64,000 bases of DNA from Mongoliitalea lutea (GTDB taxonomy: Bacteria; Bacteroidota; Bacteroidia; Cytophagales; Cyclobacteriaceae). The notes under the pieces were generated by a model. The model ran no database searches. It was given only the letters and a program-made list of their open reading frames with translations, and was not told the DNA's origin. The position numbers and the translations under genes were made by a program. The stretch lies in the NCBI RefSeq assembly GCF_014652135.1, contig NZ_BMYF01000011.1, forward strand, positions 1 to 64,000, given 5' to 3'. The first letter of the stretch is position 1. The number at the start of each line of letters is the position of its first letter. Positions 43,293 to 52,489 of this stretch are shown piece by piece.

Positions 43293-44720
43293 TTAATTAG
43301 CTTCCACTTCACTCAGGTAGTTCAATAATTCTTGTTCCACTGCTAATTTCAAACCTTTAATTGCACCTAAATTTTCTCCCCATAAACTTTCGTTGGATAG
43401 AATTTTGTCGACTTTTTCTGATAATTCACTAGGCTCATTCCAGACGGAGCTGAAAAAAGCTATGATTTCAGGGCTGTCATTGACCGGAAGTTTTATATCC
43501 TGGTAGTCACCTTTGTAAAACAAAATTAATGCTGCAAGCGACTTGACTAAGGTAGCGGTAAGTTGTTGATTTTTATGATAATACCCAACAAGTGATGGTA
43601 GAACTCTGACTTTAAACTTGGATACAGCATTCAATGCGATGCTGGCAAGCTCATGGTGAATAAACGGATTTCGAAACCGGTCCAAAACATCCTTGGCAAA
43701 ATCTTTCAATTCGTTTATTGGCATATCCATACTTGGGATAATTTCATCAAAGATGATTTTCTCCAAAACTGGATAAAACTTGACATCTTCCATACACTCT
43801 CTAACTGTTCTTAGTCCTTCTAAGTAGGCTAAAGGAACCATTGCCGTATGTGCTCCATTAAGGATTCTAACTTTACGTGTCCTGTAAGGGGTCAGGTCAT
43901 CTACTACTTTGATTTGTAAGCCAGACTGCTCGATAGGCAGAATATCTTGAATGCTTTTGGGACCTTCAATGACCCACAAATGAAAAGGCTCTGCTTTGAC
44001 TAACAAAGAGTCGGTGAACCCAATTTCTTGTTGAATTTCTTGGGCAGTTTCTTTGGGGAAACCTGGTACAATTCTATCTACAAGCGTATTGTAAAAGGTG
44101 TTGTGCTCATGTATCCAATCGGAAAAAGCTCTAGGAAGTCTCCAGAGATCTGCATATCGAAGCACGCAGTTTTTCAGAACCTCTCCATTTTTATCAATCA
44201 ATTCACATGGTAAGATGTGTACTCCCTTGTCTTGGGCTGCATTGAAATGATTGTAGCGCTCCCATAATAAGAGTGCTAATTTCCCTGGAAAAGTCTTTGG
44301 AGTTTTGTAAAAAACCCGATCCATCGAATCAAATACAATCCCAGCTTCCGTTGTGTTGGAAAGTATGAGCTGTAGGTCTGGATTTTTAGCTAAATTTCTG
44401 AAACCTTCAAAATCTTCATGGGGGTTAATGCACCCATGTACAGAGGTAATCAGTCTGGATTCATTGACTGACTTTCCTTGGTAGAATCCCTGTAACAGTA
44501 AATGAAATAAACCATCTTGTGAATTCAATAGATCACCCATTCCCTGGGGAAGTGGTTGTACGATCTGAATATTTCCATTAAATCCTGCACGTTCATTCAT
44601 ACAATCAATCATCCAATCACAGAATCCCCGCATAAAGTTTCCTTCTCCAAATTGGATCACTTTAATAGGTCGGGTTGTGGTTTCGACTGTAGTTCTGTTC
44701 AGGTTTTGAAGGCTTGTCAT
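43293..44720 (-). CDS. uxaB: Tagaturonate reductase (altronate oxidoreductase)
   Basis: 475 residues. Long-chain mannitol-dehydrogenase family with the opening VIQFGEGNFMRGFCDWMID, the usual UxaB start. Other marks are VVDDLTPYRTRKVRILNGAHT (active-site Lys/Asn/His region). It reduces D-tagaturonate to D-altronate with NADH. It is the last gene of the minus-strand operon kduI-kduD-lacI-uxaC-uxaB, 6 bp after uxaC. Confidence 0.93.
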   Translation of the reverse strand: MTSLQNLNRTTVETTTRPIKVIQFGEGNFMRGFCDWMIDCMNERAGFNGNIQIVQPLPQGMGDLLNSQDGLFHLLLQGFYQGKSVNESRLITSVHGCINPHEDFEGFRNLAKNPDLQLILSNTTEAGIVFDSMDRVFYKTPKTFPGKLALLLWERYNHFNAAQDKGVHILPCELIDKNGEVLKNCVLRYADLWRLPRAFSDWIHEHNTFYNTLVDRIVPGFPKETAQEIQQEIGFTDSLLVKAEPFHLWVIEGPKSIQDILPIEQSGLQIKVVDDLTPYRTRKVRILNGAHTAMVPLAYLEGLRTVRECMEDVKFYPVLEKIIFDEIIPSMDMPINELKDFAKDVLDRFRNPFIHHELASIALNAVSKFKVRVLPSLVGYYHKNQQLTATLVKSLAALILFYKGDYQDIKLPVNDSPEIIAFFSSVWNEPSELSEKVDKILSNESLWGENLGAIKGLKLAVEQELLNYLSEVEAN

Positions 44721-44726
44721 GCTAGC

Positions 44727-46154
44727 TTAGAAATTGAAATAGGCTTTAGCATTGTAGTAGCTAATATCAGATATGATTTTACCTAGCCACTTTTCGTCCG
44801 CTGGTAATTCTCCTTTATCCACATCTCTGCCAATCAAGTTGCATAGAACTCTTCGGAAGTATTCATGTCTTGGGAAGGAGAGGAAACTTCTGGAATCCGT
44901 CAACATTCCAACAAAGCAGCTCAACAATCCCATATTGGATAAGGCATTGATTTGTTTTTCCATACCATCTTTTTGGTCTAAAAACCACCATCCTGAACCA
45001 AATTGGATTTTACCTTTCACAGACCCATCATTAAAGTTGCCTATCATGGTTGCAAGTACTTCATTGTAAGCTGGATTTAGGTTGTATAGGATGGTTTTGG
45101 TCAATTGGTCAGTAGAGTCCAGCAAATTGAGAAATGAAGCCAAACCTAAAGCTTGAGGATAATCTCCGATCGAATCAAAACCAGTATCAGGCCCTAGTTT
45201 AGACAACATACGCTCATTGGTATTTCTGAGGGCACCGAGATGAAATTGTTGTACCCAACCCTTGGCATGATACATCTTACATAGTTCAAGCAAGGTATGG
45301 AACTTGAAGTAGTTGATTTCTTCCTCTCCTAATGTTTGACCATATAGCAGTTTTTGGAATAAAAGGTCTGGGGAGTATTTTCCAAGTTTGAAAACATACA
45401 GTTGCTCTAGTCCATGGTCAGAAATCGTACAACCATGAGCTGCGAAAAAGTCCACACGGTTTTGTAACGCCTGAAGCAAATCAGAGTAATTGTTGATCCC
45501 AAACCCGACTACATCTGATAGTTTGCCTACATAAGCCATATAAGTTTTAGGGTTTTCAACTGCAAATGCTTTATCTGGGCGGAAAGCAGGGAATAATTTG
45601 GGCACAACAGCATTTTTCTGGCTCAGCTTATGGAACTCTAAGCTGTCAATTGGGTCATCTGTACTGCAAACTACCTCTACATTCATTTGTTGAAGCAATC
45701 CCTGAGCCCGAAAGGCATGTTCTTGCAAGGCTTCGGTGGTTTGGAAGTAAATTTCATGCGCATTCTCTGAATTCAATAATGCATCTATACCGAAGTAGCG
45801 TTTCAGTTCCAGATGGGTCCAATGATATAAGGGGTTTCTCAAAGTGTAGGGAACGGTCTCTGCCCATTTTTGGAATTTTTCCTGATCACTGGCATTACCT
45901 GTAATAAATTTTTCATCAATCCCTAGTGTTCGCATAGCTCTCCATTTGTAGTGGTCTCCTGCCAGCCAAACTTCTGAAATGCTTCTAAATTGTTTGTTTT
46001 CAGCAATTTCCTGAGGAGAAAGGTGATTGTGATAATCTATGATTGGAAGACCCTTAGCGTATTGGTGATAAAGTAATTTTGCGAATTCTGACTCTAACAA
46101 AAAGTCATCGCAAAGAAAACTCTTCTTGGTTATTGCGGTAGAAAACATAAGCAT
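44727..46154 (-). CDS. uxaC: Glucuronate/galacturonate isomerase
   Basis: 475 residues, usual length. TIM-barrel amidohydrolase-type isomerase. Marks: LPIIDYHNHLSPQEIAEN with the metal-site HxH, MRTLGIDEKFITG, VCSTDDPIDSLEFH and GWWFLDQKDGM. It converts D-glucuronate to fructuronate and D-galacturonate to tagaturonate, so it feeds both branches. Two ATGs (46154 and 46148) are possible starts. It lies 21 bp after the lacI-family gene in the operon. Confidence 0.94.
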   Translation of the reverse strand: MLMFSTAITKKSFLCDDFLLESEFAKLLYHQYAKGLPIIDYHNHLSPQEIAENKQFRSISEVWLAGDHYKWRAMRTLGIDEKFITGNASDQEKFQKWAETVPYTLRNPLYHWTHLELKRYFGIDALLNSENAHEIYFQTTEALQEHAFRAQGLLQQMNVEVVCSTDDPIDSLEFHKLSQKNAVVPKLFPAFRPDKAFAVENPKTYMAYVGKLSDVVGFGINNYSDLLQALQNRVDFFAAHGCTISDHGLEQLYVFKLGKYSPDLLFQKLLYGQTLGEEEINYFKFHTLLELCKMYHAKGWVQQFHLGALRNTNERMLSKLGPDTGFDSIGDYPQALGLASFLNLLDSTDQLTKTILYNLNPAYNEVLATMIGNFNDGSVKGKIQFGSGWWFLDQKDGMEKQINALSNMGLLSCFVGMLTDSRSFLSFPRHEYFRRVLCNLIGRDVDKGELPADEKWLGKIISDISYYNAKAYFNF

Positions 46155-46175
46155 TAATAGGTTTTTGGTCGTTGA

Positions 46176-47198
46176 TTATTTGTTCTGAGTTGATTGTCTG
46201 ATAATCAATTCAGGTTTGAGAACTGTCTTTTGTTGGGTTTCATCTGTTTTTTCATTGTTAAGAGTAGCGAAAAAGGTTTCCGCTGTCACTCTACCCATAG
46301 GAATGGCTTTTTGGTCAACCGTCGTGATTGGAGGGTCGGTAAATGAGGTGAATGGTTCATTACCAAAGCCAGCAATTTTGACTTCTTGGGGGATTTTGAA
46401 GCCCTTTTCTTTCAGCACCTGTAACGCACCCATAGCTGCATAATCTGAACTTGAAAAGATTGCATCGAATTGCACGGCTTTTTTCAAGAGATTTTCTGTG
46501 CATATCCGACCATCTTCCAGCTGCATGTTGCTCTCTTCTATCAAGAGAGGATCAATTGGTAAGTTGTGATCTCTCAGGGCGTCTTCATATCCACGAAGTC
46601 TATCTTTGTATATGCTAATTTTTTTAGCACTCGTGAAGTGAACAATCCTTGAGCATCCTTGGGTAATGAGATGTTTGGTCACTTGATAGGCAGCTTGATA
46701 ATCATCAATGACGATTTGGGAGACTTCCAGTTCATTGGTAAACCTGTCGAACAGGATTAAGGGGATATTCTTATCCAATACCTTTTGGAAATGTTCAAAG
46801 TTGGATGTGTTTTTCCCAATGGAAGCAAAAATTCCATCTACCCGCGCATTTAACAAGGCCTCAATGGTTTCAACTTCTTTTTCATAATCCTCATAGGACT
46901 GTGAAATAATAACTCTGTATCCAAGTCCATTGGCGATTTCTTCTACTCCTCTGATGATCGAAGAAAAAAAGTTTCTATTCACTGTAGGCACAACCACACC
47001 AATCAGTTTGCTTTTCCCACTGCGAAGTGCCGAGGCAATATGGTTAGGCTGATAGTTTAATTGCTTAGCCATTTTTATCACTTGCTTCTTGGTCGATTCA
47101 GAAATCCTTGGATTGTCATTCAAGGCTCTTGATACGGTGGAGGCAGTGATGTTGAGTTTATCGGCTATATCGTGTATGGTTGCTTTGCCTTTTTTCAT
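46176..47198 (-). CDS. LacI-family transcriptional regulator (uxa/kdu-type)
   Basis: 340 residues. N-terminal HTH TIHDIADKLNITASTVSRAL and a full ligand domain (KLIGVVVPTVNRNFFSSI). It lies within the operon kduI-kduD-lacI-uxaC-uxaB, 13 bp after kduD, so it probably represses this operon and perhaps the susC and kdgK units through the AATCGATTGCGCAA-type sites. It shares STVSRALND with the other LacI protein of this window, so the two may recognise similar DNA. The ligand (KDG or a uronate) is inferred. Confidence 0.87.
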   Translation of the reverse strand: MKKGKATIHDIADKLNITASTVSRALNDNPRISESTKKQVIKMAKQLNYQPNHIASALRSGKSKLIGVVVPTVNRNFFSSIIRGVEEIANGLGYRVIISQSYEDYEKEVETIEALLNARVDGIFASIGKNTSNFEHFQKVLDKNIPLILFDRFTNELEVSQIVIDDYQAAYQVTKHLITQGCSRIVHFTSAKKISIYKDRLRGYEDALRDHNLPIDPLLIEESNMQLEDGRICTENLLKKAVQFDAIFSSSDYAAMGALQVLKEKGFKIPQEVKIAGFGNEPFTSFTDPPITTVDQKAIPMGRVTAETFFATLNNEKTDETQQKTVLKPELIIRQSTQNK

Positions 47199-47211
47199 GG
47201 ATCACATGGGT

Positions 47212-47994
47212 TTATTCTCTTGGTCTACCAATGGTGGCAAGTATGCCTCCATCTACATAGATAATTTGTCCATTGACAAAATTGCTGGCCTTGGATGCTA
47301 GGAAGACAGTAACACCTGCCAAATCTTCGGGGTCTCCCCACCTTCCGGCAGGCGTTCTTTCCAGGATGAAGTTGTTCATCGGGTGACCGTCTACCCGAAT
47401 AGGTTTGGTTTGCTCGGTGGCAAAATATCCTGGACCGATTCCATTCACTTGAATATTGTATTTGGCCCACTCAGTAGCCAGATTTCTGGTAAGCATTTTC
47501 AATCCGCCTTTTGCTGCTGCATAGGCCGAGACTGTATCCCTACCCAATTCACTCATCATGGAGCAGATATTGATGATTTTTCCGCCTCCTCTTTCAACCA
47601 TACCCTTGGCAACAGCTTGAGATAGGATAAATGGAGAAACCAGGTCTACATCAACGACTTTTCGGAAATCATCAGGATTCATGTCTAAAGCAGGTACCCG
47701 CATAATCATACCGGCATTGTTGACCAAAATATCAATTGGGCCAATTTCAGTAGTGATTTTTTCTATGTTTTCTGCTACTTGACTTGCATTGGTGACATCA
47801 AAGAGATAGCCTTTTGCTTGTATTCCATCATTTTCGTATTCTTGAAGAGCAGAGATCATTTTTTCGGGAGTATGGCCGTTGACTACCAAGGTAGCTCCGT
47901 TCTTTGCCAAAGCTTTAGCCATTGCCATTCCTAAACCATGGGTAGCTCCTGTAACTAAAGCAACTTTTCCTTGTAATGAGAATAAATCGCCCAT
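47212..47994 (-). CDS. kduD: 2-dehydro-3-deoxy-D-gluconate 5-dehydrogenase (SDR)
   Basis: 260 residues. SDR with the NAD loop ALVTGATHGLGMAMAKAL, NNAG, catalytic Ser in INICSMMSELG and YAAAKGG (Tyr-x3-Lys). Next to kduI this is best read as KduD, which turns 2,5-diketo-3-deoxygluconate into KDG. Bacteroidetes members are often labelled gluconate 5-dehydrogenase. I use the ATG at 47994, two bases after the kduI stop, while an in-frame TTG lies two codons upstream. Confidence 0.85.
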   Translation of the reverse strand: MGDLFSLQGKVALVTGATHGLGMAMAKALAKNGATLVVNGHTPEKMISALQEYENDGIQAKGYLFDVTNASQVAENIEKITTEIGPIDILVNNAGMIMRVPALDMNPDDFRKVVDVDLVSPFILSQAVAKGMVERGGGKIINICSMMSELGRDTVSAYAAAKGGLKMLTRNLATEWAKYNIQVNGIGPGYFATEQTKPIRVDGHPMNNFILERTPAGRWGDPEDLAGVTVFLASKASNFVNGQIIYVDGGILATIGRPRE

Positions 47995-47996
47995 AA

Positions 47997-48836
47997 TCAA
48001 CGTAATTGGTCTGGTGAAACAATATCCATATCTCCGTAGTCCAAGTTTTCACCTGCCATGCCCCAAATGAAGGTATAATTGGATGTTCCTGCTCCACTAT
48101 GGATAGACCAAGGTGGACAAATTATAGCTTGATGATTAGTCAGCCACATGTGGCGGGTTTCTTGCGGTTCACCCATAAAATGGCAAACGGTCTGTCCTGC
48201 TTGCAGATCAAAATAGAAATACGCTTCCATCCGTCTATCATGAGTATGTGCTGGCATGGTGTTCCATACTGAACCAGTTTTCAACTCTGTCATACCCATC
48301 TGAAGTTGACAGGTGCTCACAACTGAGTTTACAATCAACTTGTAGATAGTTCGTGCATTGGAATTTTCCGCTGAACCAAGTTCCACTATTTCAGCATTAC
48401 TTTTATCAACTTTGGTAGTAGGAAAGCTAGTGTGGGCAGGTGCAGAATTAAAATACAAGAGGGCGTCTCCTGATTCTGAGGGGTGAAAAACAACTTTTTC
48501 TGCACCTTTGCCAATGTATAGGGCTTCTTTATGATTCAACGTAAATGATTCTCCATTGACATCTATGGTGCAACTTGCTCCCACATTGATGATTCCTATT
48601 TCTCTTCTTTCCAAAAAGGAAGTCGACTTCAACTGATCTACAGTTTCTAGTTCAAGGGATTTGGATTGAGGGAAAATCCCGCCTACGATCAAACGGTCAT
48701 TTAAGGAATATACTCCGTGGATCTCATCAGCTGAAAACAATGATTCAATTACAAAATGCTCGCGCAGCTGCTCCGTATCATATTTTTTAACATCAGAGGG
48801 GTGGTTGGAATATCTTGTATGTATAAAGGTATGCAT
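47997..48836 (-). CDS. kduI: 5-dehydro-4-deoxy-D-glucuronate isomerase
   Basis: 279 residues, usual length. KduI cupin with the zinc site in TMPAHTHDRRMEAYFYFDL and MGEPQETRHMWLTNHQAIICPPWSIHSG. It isomerises 4-deoxy-5-hexoseulose uronate, the product of unsaturated-uronate cleavage, to 2,5-diketo-3-deoxygluconate. This supports lyase- and GH88-based depolymerisation in this locus. It is first in its operon. Operator-like sites lie 17 and about 207 bp upstream. Confidence 0.95.
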   Translation of the reverse strand: MHTFIHTRYSNHPSDVKKYDTEQLREHFVIESLFSADEIHGVYSLNDRLIVGGIFPQSKSLELETVDQLKSTSFLERREIGIINVGASCTIDVNGESFTLNHKEALYIGKGAEKVVFHPSESGDALLYFNSAPAHTSFPTTKVDKSNAEIVELGSAENSNARTIYKLIVNSVVSTCQLQMGMTELKTGSVWNTMPAHTHDRRMEAYFYFDLQAGQTVCHFMGEPQETRHMWLTNHQAIICPPWSIHSGAGTSNYTFIWGMAGENLDYGDMDIVSPDQLR

Positions 48837-48852
48837 CGTGGTTATAGTTTAT

Positions 48853-48870
48853 GCTATCGTTTGCGCAATA
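48853..48870. promoter_or_regulatory. LacI-type operator-like site 1 before kduI
   Basis: GCTATCGTTTGCGCAATA; the reverse complement carries TTGCGCAAACGAT, as in the site at 52401. Confidence 0.65.
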
Positions 48871-49042
48871 TATGATTATTTTACAAGTTTTAATAAGGTG
48901 CTGGTTTCGAATTTGTCCATTATATTCCAAAATTGGCTTTAAAACACAAATTTAGTATGGTTTTTAGTTCTTGAACCGATTGAAAATACCCAAACAAATA
49001 TACTTTTCCATCCTATACAATACGAGAAAAAAGATGATATAG

Positions 49043-49060
49043 TATGCAAACGATTGCTTT
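49043..49060. promoter_or_regulatory. LacI-type operator-like site 2 before kduI
   Basis: TATGCAAACGATTGCTTT, with GCAAACGATTGC as its symmetric core. Confidence 0.65.
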
Positions 49061-49127
49061 TTGTTGCACTTAATTTACTAATGTCTTTGTGCTCTTTTCA
49101 CTGACCTCTATAAGTGTTCGTTAGAAA

Positions 49128-49464
49128 TTATCTGACTTCACTTACCTTGACAACACGTAGCATGGTTGGCTGGGGCCAAGGTTTGGGAACCTCTCGATCT
49201 CGGTTGGCTCCTCCATGTTCCCAACGCAGGTAATACTTTACATTTTTTTCTTGGTAGATTCCTGAACCAGCAATTAGTTCCACCTGCATGGGGCCACCTA
49301 GTCGGCGCAAGTCGGGTATAGGCGCTATGATGAAATCAGATTCGGGTATAAGTAGGGCTTGTTGCCAAAATTCAGGCCTTGGAATTTCCTGTCCAATGGG
49401 TTGCAAAGTTGCCTCATTTAGGATTATTATGATTTCTTCGGTTGTACGATTCCAGACCTTTTAG
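49128..49464 (-). pseudogene. 3' fragment of an unidentified gene
   Basis: An open frame of about 110 codons runs from just after a TAA (near 49462) to a stop at 49128. It has no ATG before its middle. Only a TTG (49404-49406) could start it early. The protein looks real (KVWNRTTEEIIIILNEA at the beginning, LRRLGGPMQVELIAGSG, YYLRWEHGG later) and reads like the C-terminal part of a larger secreted protein. I infer a gene whose 5' part was deleted. It follows the PL38-like lyase gene in the same direction. A short real gene with a TTG start cannot be excluded. Confidence 0.45.
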
Positions 49465-49476
49465 CTAAGTTTTCCT

Positions 49477-50682
49477 TCACCATAGGTCTTCCATCCAAAT
49501 GATAGGATGCCTCACAGGATGATTTCGTAAAACTTCCGGGTGGGTAGGTTGGGGATCAAAACTTAGGAAAAGATCTATATATCGCTCATCCTGCCAAGAC
49601 AGACCTGCAAACAATAACAGCGAATGACGGATAGGCCATTTTTCGTGGATATCAATATCTTCTGCAAAGGGCCAACTTGATTTGTCTTCAATAAAAGGAG
49701 TCAGGAAACTCATTCCCAACTGCATGGATTTCCCATCATGCGTATAATACTCCCACAGATTGTCCTCGGGTGTAGACAGGATAAAAGCCAAATTGGCAAA
49801 TGCATCTAAGTTGAAAAGTGAATAGCTGTAAGGCTTTGTTCGTCCAAGTTCTTGGGGGAAACTTCCATCAAGGGCCATTTGGTCTGGTAGTAGGATGTAT
49901 TTGAAGCGGTTTCTTGCCAAATCTAGGATCCCCTCATGACCTACAAATCTTGCCATGGCAGAGGCGGTAACCGCCCATGTAGTTGCATGATTATTCAGTC
50001 GGTTCATTTCTCCGATACCATATTCATGGGTGGTCATCCACGTGATAAAGCGCCCAAACCAATTTTTGATTCTCCTGATATCTTCATCAGGAATAGCTTT
50101 CGTTATTTCCAATGCCCGGGCTGATTGTGCGACTTCAATCAGATGGTAGGCGTCGATAATCCCGATATCTCTCCCGGTCACCCGCCCTTGGATGGCTTGC
50201 GCATACAACATGTGAGGATTCATCAGGGTCTCAGGATTAGTAAACCAAGCCTTGAGGTGTGTCAGTGCATGGTCGGCATAGCGCTGATCTCCTGTCAGTA
50301 GCCAAGCACTGCTGAGGGCAGCAGTATATTCAGCAAAATCTCTGAGCACAAGTCGGTCATGTTCAAAACGGTCCGTAAACCGCTCCCCGTCTCTCTGAAT
50401 AAATGGTCCATCAGGATTGTTGGGGTCCGGCCACCAATAGTCACCTTCTGAGTAAAAATCATTGGGTCCTCCTGCACTGCGCTCGGACACTTTTGCAGTG
50501 ACGGTCACCGGTTCCTGTTGCAAGTACTGGTTGGCATTTTCGATGATACGATTACGTCCCTCATGGATGATTTTTTTCTGCAACTCATTTGGAGTTGAAA
50601 GGATTTGTGCATCGCTAGTCAATGCAATTCCAAAAATCAAAATAGTGATGACAAAAGAAGGAAAGACAAAGGTTGTTTTCAT
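49477..50682 (-). CDS. Alginate_lyase-fold polysaccharide lyase, PL38-like
   Basis: 401 residues. Signal peptide (ending near LTSDAQ), then an (alpha/alpha) barrel. Family marks: RSAGGPNDFYSEGDYWWPDP, RLNNHATTWAVTASAMARF with the Asn-His pair of the active site, and RTKPYSYSLFNLDAFANLA with the tyrosine. The first of these is typical of PL38, whose known members cleave glucuronan-like beta-1,4-linked uronate. It probably works in the periplasm and yields unsaturated oligosaccharides for GH88. It is 56 bp downstream of uxaA and probably co-transcribed. The precise substrate is uncertain. Confidence 0.82.
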   Translation of the reverse strand: MKTTFVFPSFVITILIFGIALTSDAQILSTPNELQKKIIHEGRNRIIENANQYLQQEPVTVTAKVSERSAGGPNDFYSEGDYWWPDPNNPDGPFIQRDGERFTDRFEHDRLVLRDFAEYTAALSSAWLLTGDQRYADHALTHLKAWFTNPETLMNPHMLYAQAIQGRVTGRDIGIIDAYHLIEVAQSARALEITKAIPDEDIRRIKNWFGRFITWMTTHEYGIGEMNRLNNHATTWAVTASAMARFVGHEGILDLARNRFKYILLPDQMALDGSFPQELGRTKPYSYSLFNLDAFANLAFILSTPEDNLWEYYTHDGKSMQLGMSFLTPFIEDKSSWPFAEDIDIHEKWPIRHSLLLFAGLSWQDERYIDLFLSFDPQPTHPEVLRNHPVRHPIIWMEDLW

Positions 50683-50738
50683 AGGTTTGTTTTGGTGTTA
50701 CGTTGTATGTCAATTAGTGATAATTTGATACGTAAGTG

Positions 50739-52385
50739 TTACAAGGACACTCCACGCTTCCAAGGAATGAAATCATCCTGATTCAATTGTTGGGCTTTGG
50801 TCAGTTGGTCGCCTGAGGCTACTGAAATGATATAATCTAGCAACTCTTCGCTCATAGTTTCAATGGATTTTTCCCCATTGATAATCGGTCCAGTGTTGAA
50901 ATCGATGATATCAGGCATGCGCTCAGCCAGTTGGGTGTTGGAGGAAATTTTGATCACCGGAACTATTGGATTCCCAGTTGGGGTGCCGAGACCTGTGGTG
51001 AACAGGATAATGTTGGCTCCCGAACCCGCCATGGCGGTGGTACTTTCTACGTCATTGCCAGGAGTACATAATAGGTTAAGTCCGTTTTTTTGAAGGTATT
51101 CTCCGTAGTCCAACACATCCACTACTGGTGAAGTACCTCCTTTTTTGGCTGCACCTGCTGATTTGATAGCATCGGTAATCAATCCGTCTTTGATATTACC
51201 TGGAGATGGGTTCATGTCAAAACCCGAACCTGCTTTCACAGCTGCTGATGCATAGGCTGACATCAGGTGCGAAAACTTCTCTGCAATGGAGTTGTCTACA
51301 CATCTATTGATCAATTCCTGCTCTACCCCACAAAGCTCTGGAAATTCGGATAATACGGTCTTGCCGCCCAAAGCTACTATCAAATCAGAGACGTGACCAA
51401 CTGTAGGATTGGCTGAAATACCCGAGAAGCCATCTGAACCACCACATTCTAATCCAATGCTTAATTTGCTTAAAGGTGCATCTTGGCGCTGAATCTTATT
51501 GACTTCAATCAAACCCAAAAATGTTTTTTTGATCGCTTCAGAGATCAACTGATTTTCGGTCCCTTCTACCTGTTGTTCTAGAATAGAAACTGGCTTCTGG
51601 AAATTTGTCTGCAAGTGTTCCAATTTATCCCGAAGGATGGCAGGTTGTGCATTTTGACAACCCAAACTTAATATGGTCGCACCGGCAACGTTGGGGTTGT
51701 GTATGTACCCAGCCAAAAGGGTGCAAAGCATCTCCGAATCTTGCCTCGTTCCTCCACAGCCTCCTTGATGGGTCAAGAATTTTAATCCATTGATGTTTTC
51801 AAATAAGGGATGAGTTCCTTCAATTATGCTTTGTTCTGCTGCTAGCGTATCAATTTCTTGCACCTTGCCAGATTGGTACAGAGCCTTCATTTGCCGCACC
51901 AAAGACTTGTATGGATTTGGCTTGGCAAATCCCAATTCCTCTAAAAATGCATCTTTGATTACTTCCACGTTTCTGTTTTCACAGAATACTAAGGGGATTA
52001 TTAACCAATAATTGGCAGTACCCACCTGTCCATCTGCTCTGTGAAATCCTTTGAATGTTTTGTTAATAAATTTTTCAATGTTTGGAGCCGTCCATGAAGC
52101 TATCTCCGTTTTTTCGCCAAAAGAATTGGCTTCATGAGTAACATTTTGGGTGGTGATTACCTGGCCTACGGAAAGCTTCATCTTTGCTTTTCCTACAATC
52201 ACTCCATACATGTAAATGTGATTTCCCGCAGAAATTGATTCGGTAGTAAATTTATGTTTGGCAGGGACGTCCTGTGCAAGTGTCCATGTCTTGCCTTCAT
52301 ACTCAATGATTTCTCCTTGTTTCAGATCGGTCAAAGCCACTAAAACATTATCTCTTGGATGGATTTTTAAAAATCTGGCGTTCAT
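50739..52385 (-). CDS. uxaA: Altronate dehydratase
   Basis: 548 residues. An N-terminal SAF domain (RFLKIHPRDNVLVALTDL) is followed by the large catalytic domain with GLECGGSDGFSGISANP and LGTPTGNPIVPVIK, both UxaA/GarD family marks. It dehydrates D-altronate to KDG. The frame is open back to 52484, but the family start is the Met at 52385. A strong LacI-type site ends 16 bp upstream of this ATG. It is divergent from the kdgK operon. Confidence 0.94.
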   Translation of the reverse strand: MNARFLKIHPRDNVLVALTDLKQGEIIEYEGKTWTLAQDVPAKHKFTTESISAGNHIYMYGVIVGKAKMKLSVGQVITTQNVTHEANSFGEKTEIASWTAPNIEKFINKTFKGFHRADGQVGTANYWLIIPLVFCENRNVEVIKDAFLEELGFAKPNPYKSLVRQMKALYQSGKVQEIDTLAAEQSIIEGTHPLFENINGLKFLTHQGGCGGTRQDSEMLCTLLAGYIHNPNVAGATILSLGCQNAQPAILRDKLEHLQTNFQKPVSILEQQVEGTENQLISEAIKKTFLGLIEVNKIQRQDAPLSKLSIGLECGGSDGFSGISANPTVGHVSDLIVALGGKTVLSEFPELCGVEQELINRCVDNSIAEKFSHLMSAYASAAVKAGSGFDMNPSPGNIKDGLITDAIKSAGAAKKGGTSPVVDVLDYGEYLQKNGLNLLCTPGNDVESTTAMAGSGANIILFTTGLGTPTGNPIVPVIKISSNTQLAERMPDIIDFNTGPIINGEKSIETMSEELLDYIISVASGDQLTKAQQLNQDDFIPWKRGVSL

Positions 52386-52400
52386 GTAATTTTTTCTTAT

Positions 52401-52422
52401 ATTGCGCAAACGATTGCACAAT
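52401..52422. promoter_or_regulatory. LacI-type operator-like site between uxaA and kdgK
   Basis: The longest and most symmetric of these sites: TTGCGCAAACGATTGCACAA, with AT on each side. Its position between divergent genes suggests control of both. Confidence 0.75.
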
Positions 52423-52489
52423 TTACAGTAAATAATTTTAGGAAAAAAAGCAAAGTCAGTAATTTCAACAATTAAACAAACCAATCGGC

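Larger units (their letters stand above)
48837..49127. other. Control region upstream of the kduI operon
   Basis: 291 bp without a gene. Two LacI-type sites lie at 48853 and 49043. Two minus-strand -7-like boxes, TAAATTTG (48947-48954) and TATATTTG (48995-49002), lie between them, so the promoter may be bracketed by the two sites. The leader would then be over 100 bases long. Confidence 0.55.
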
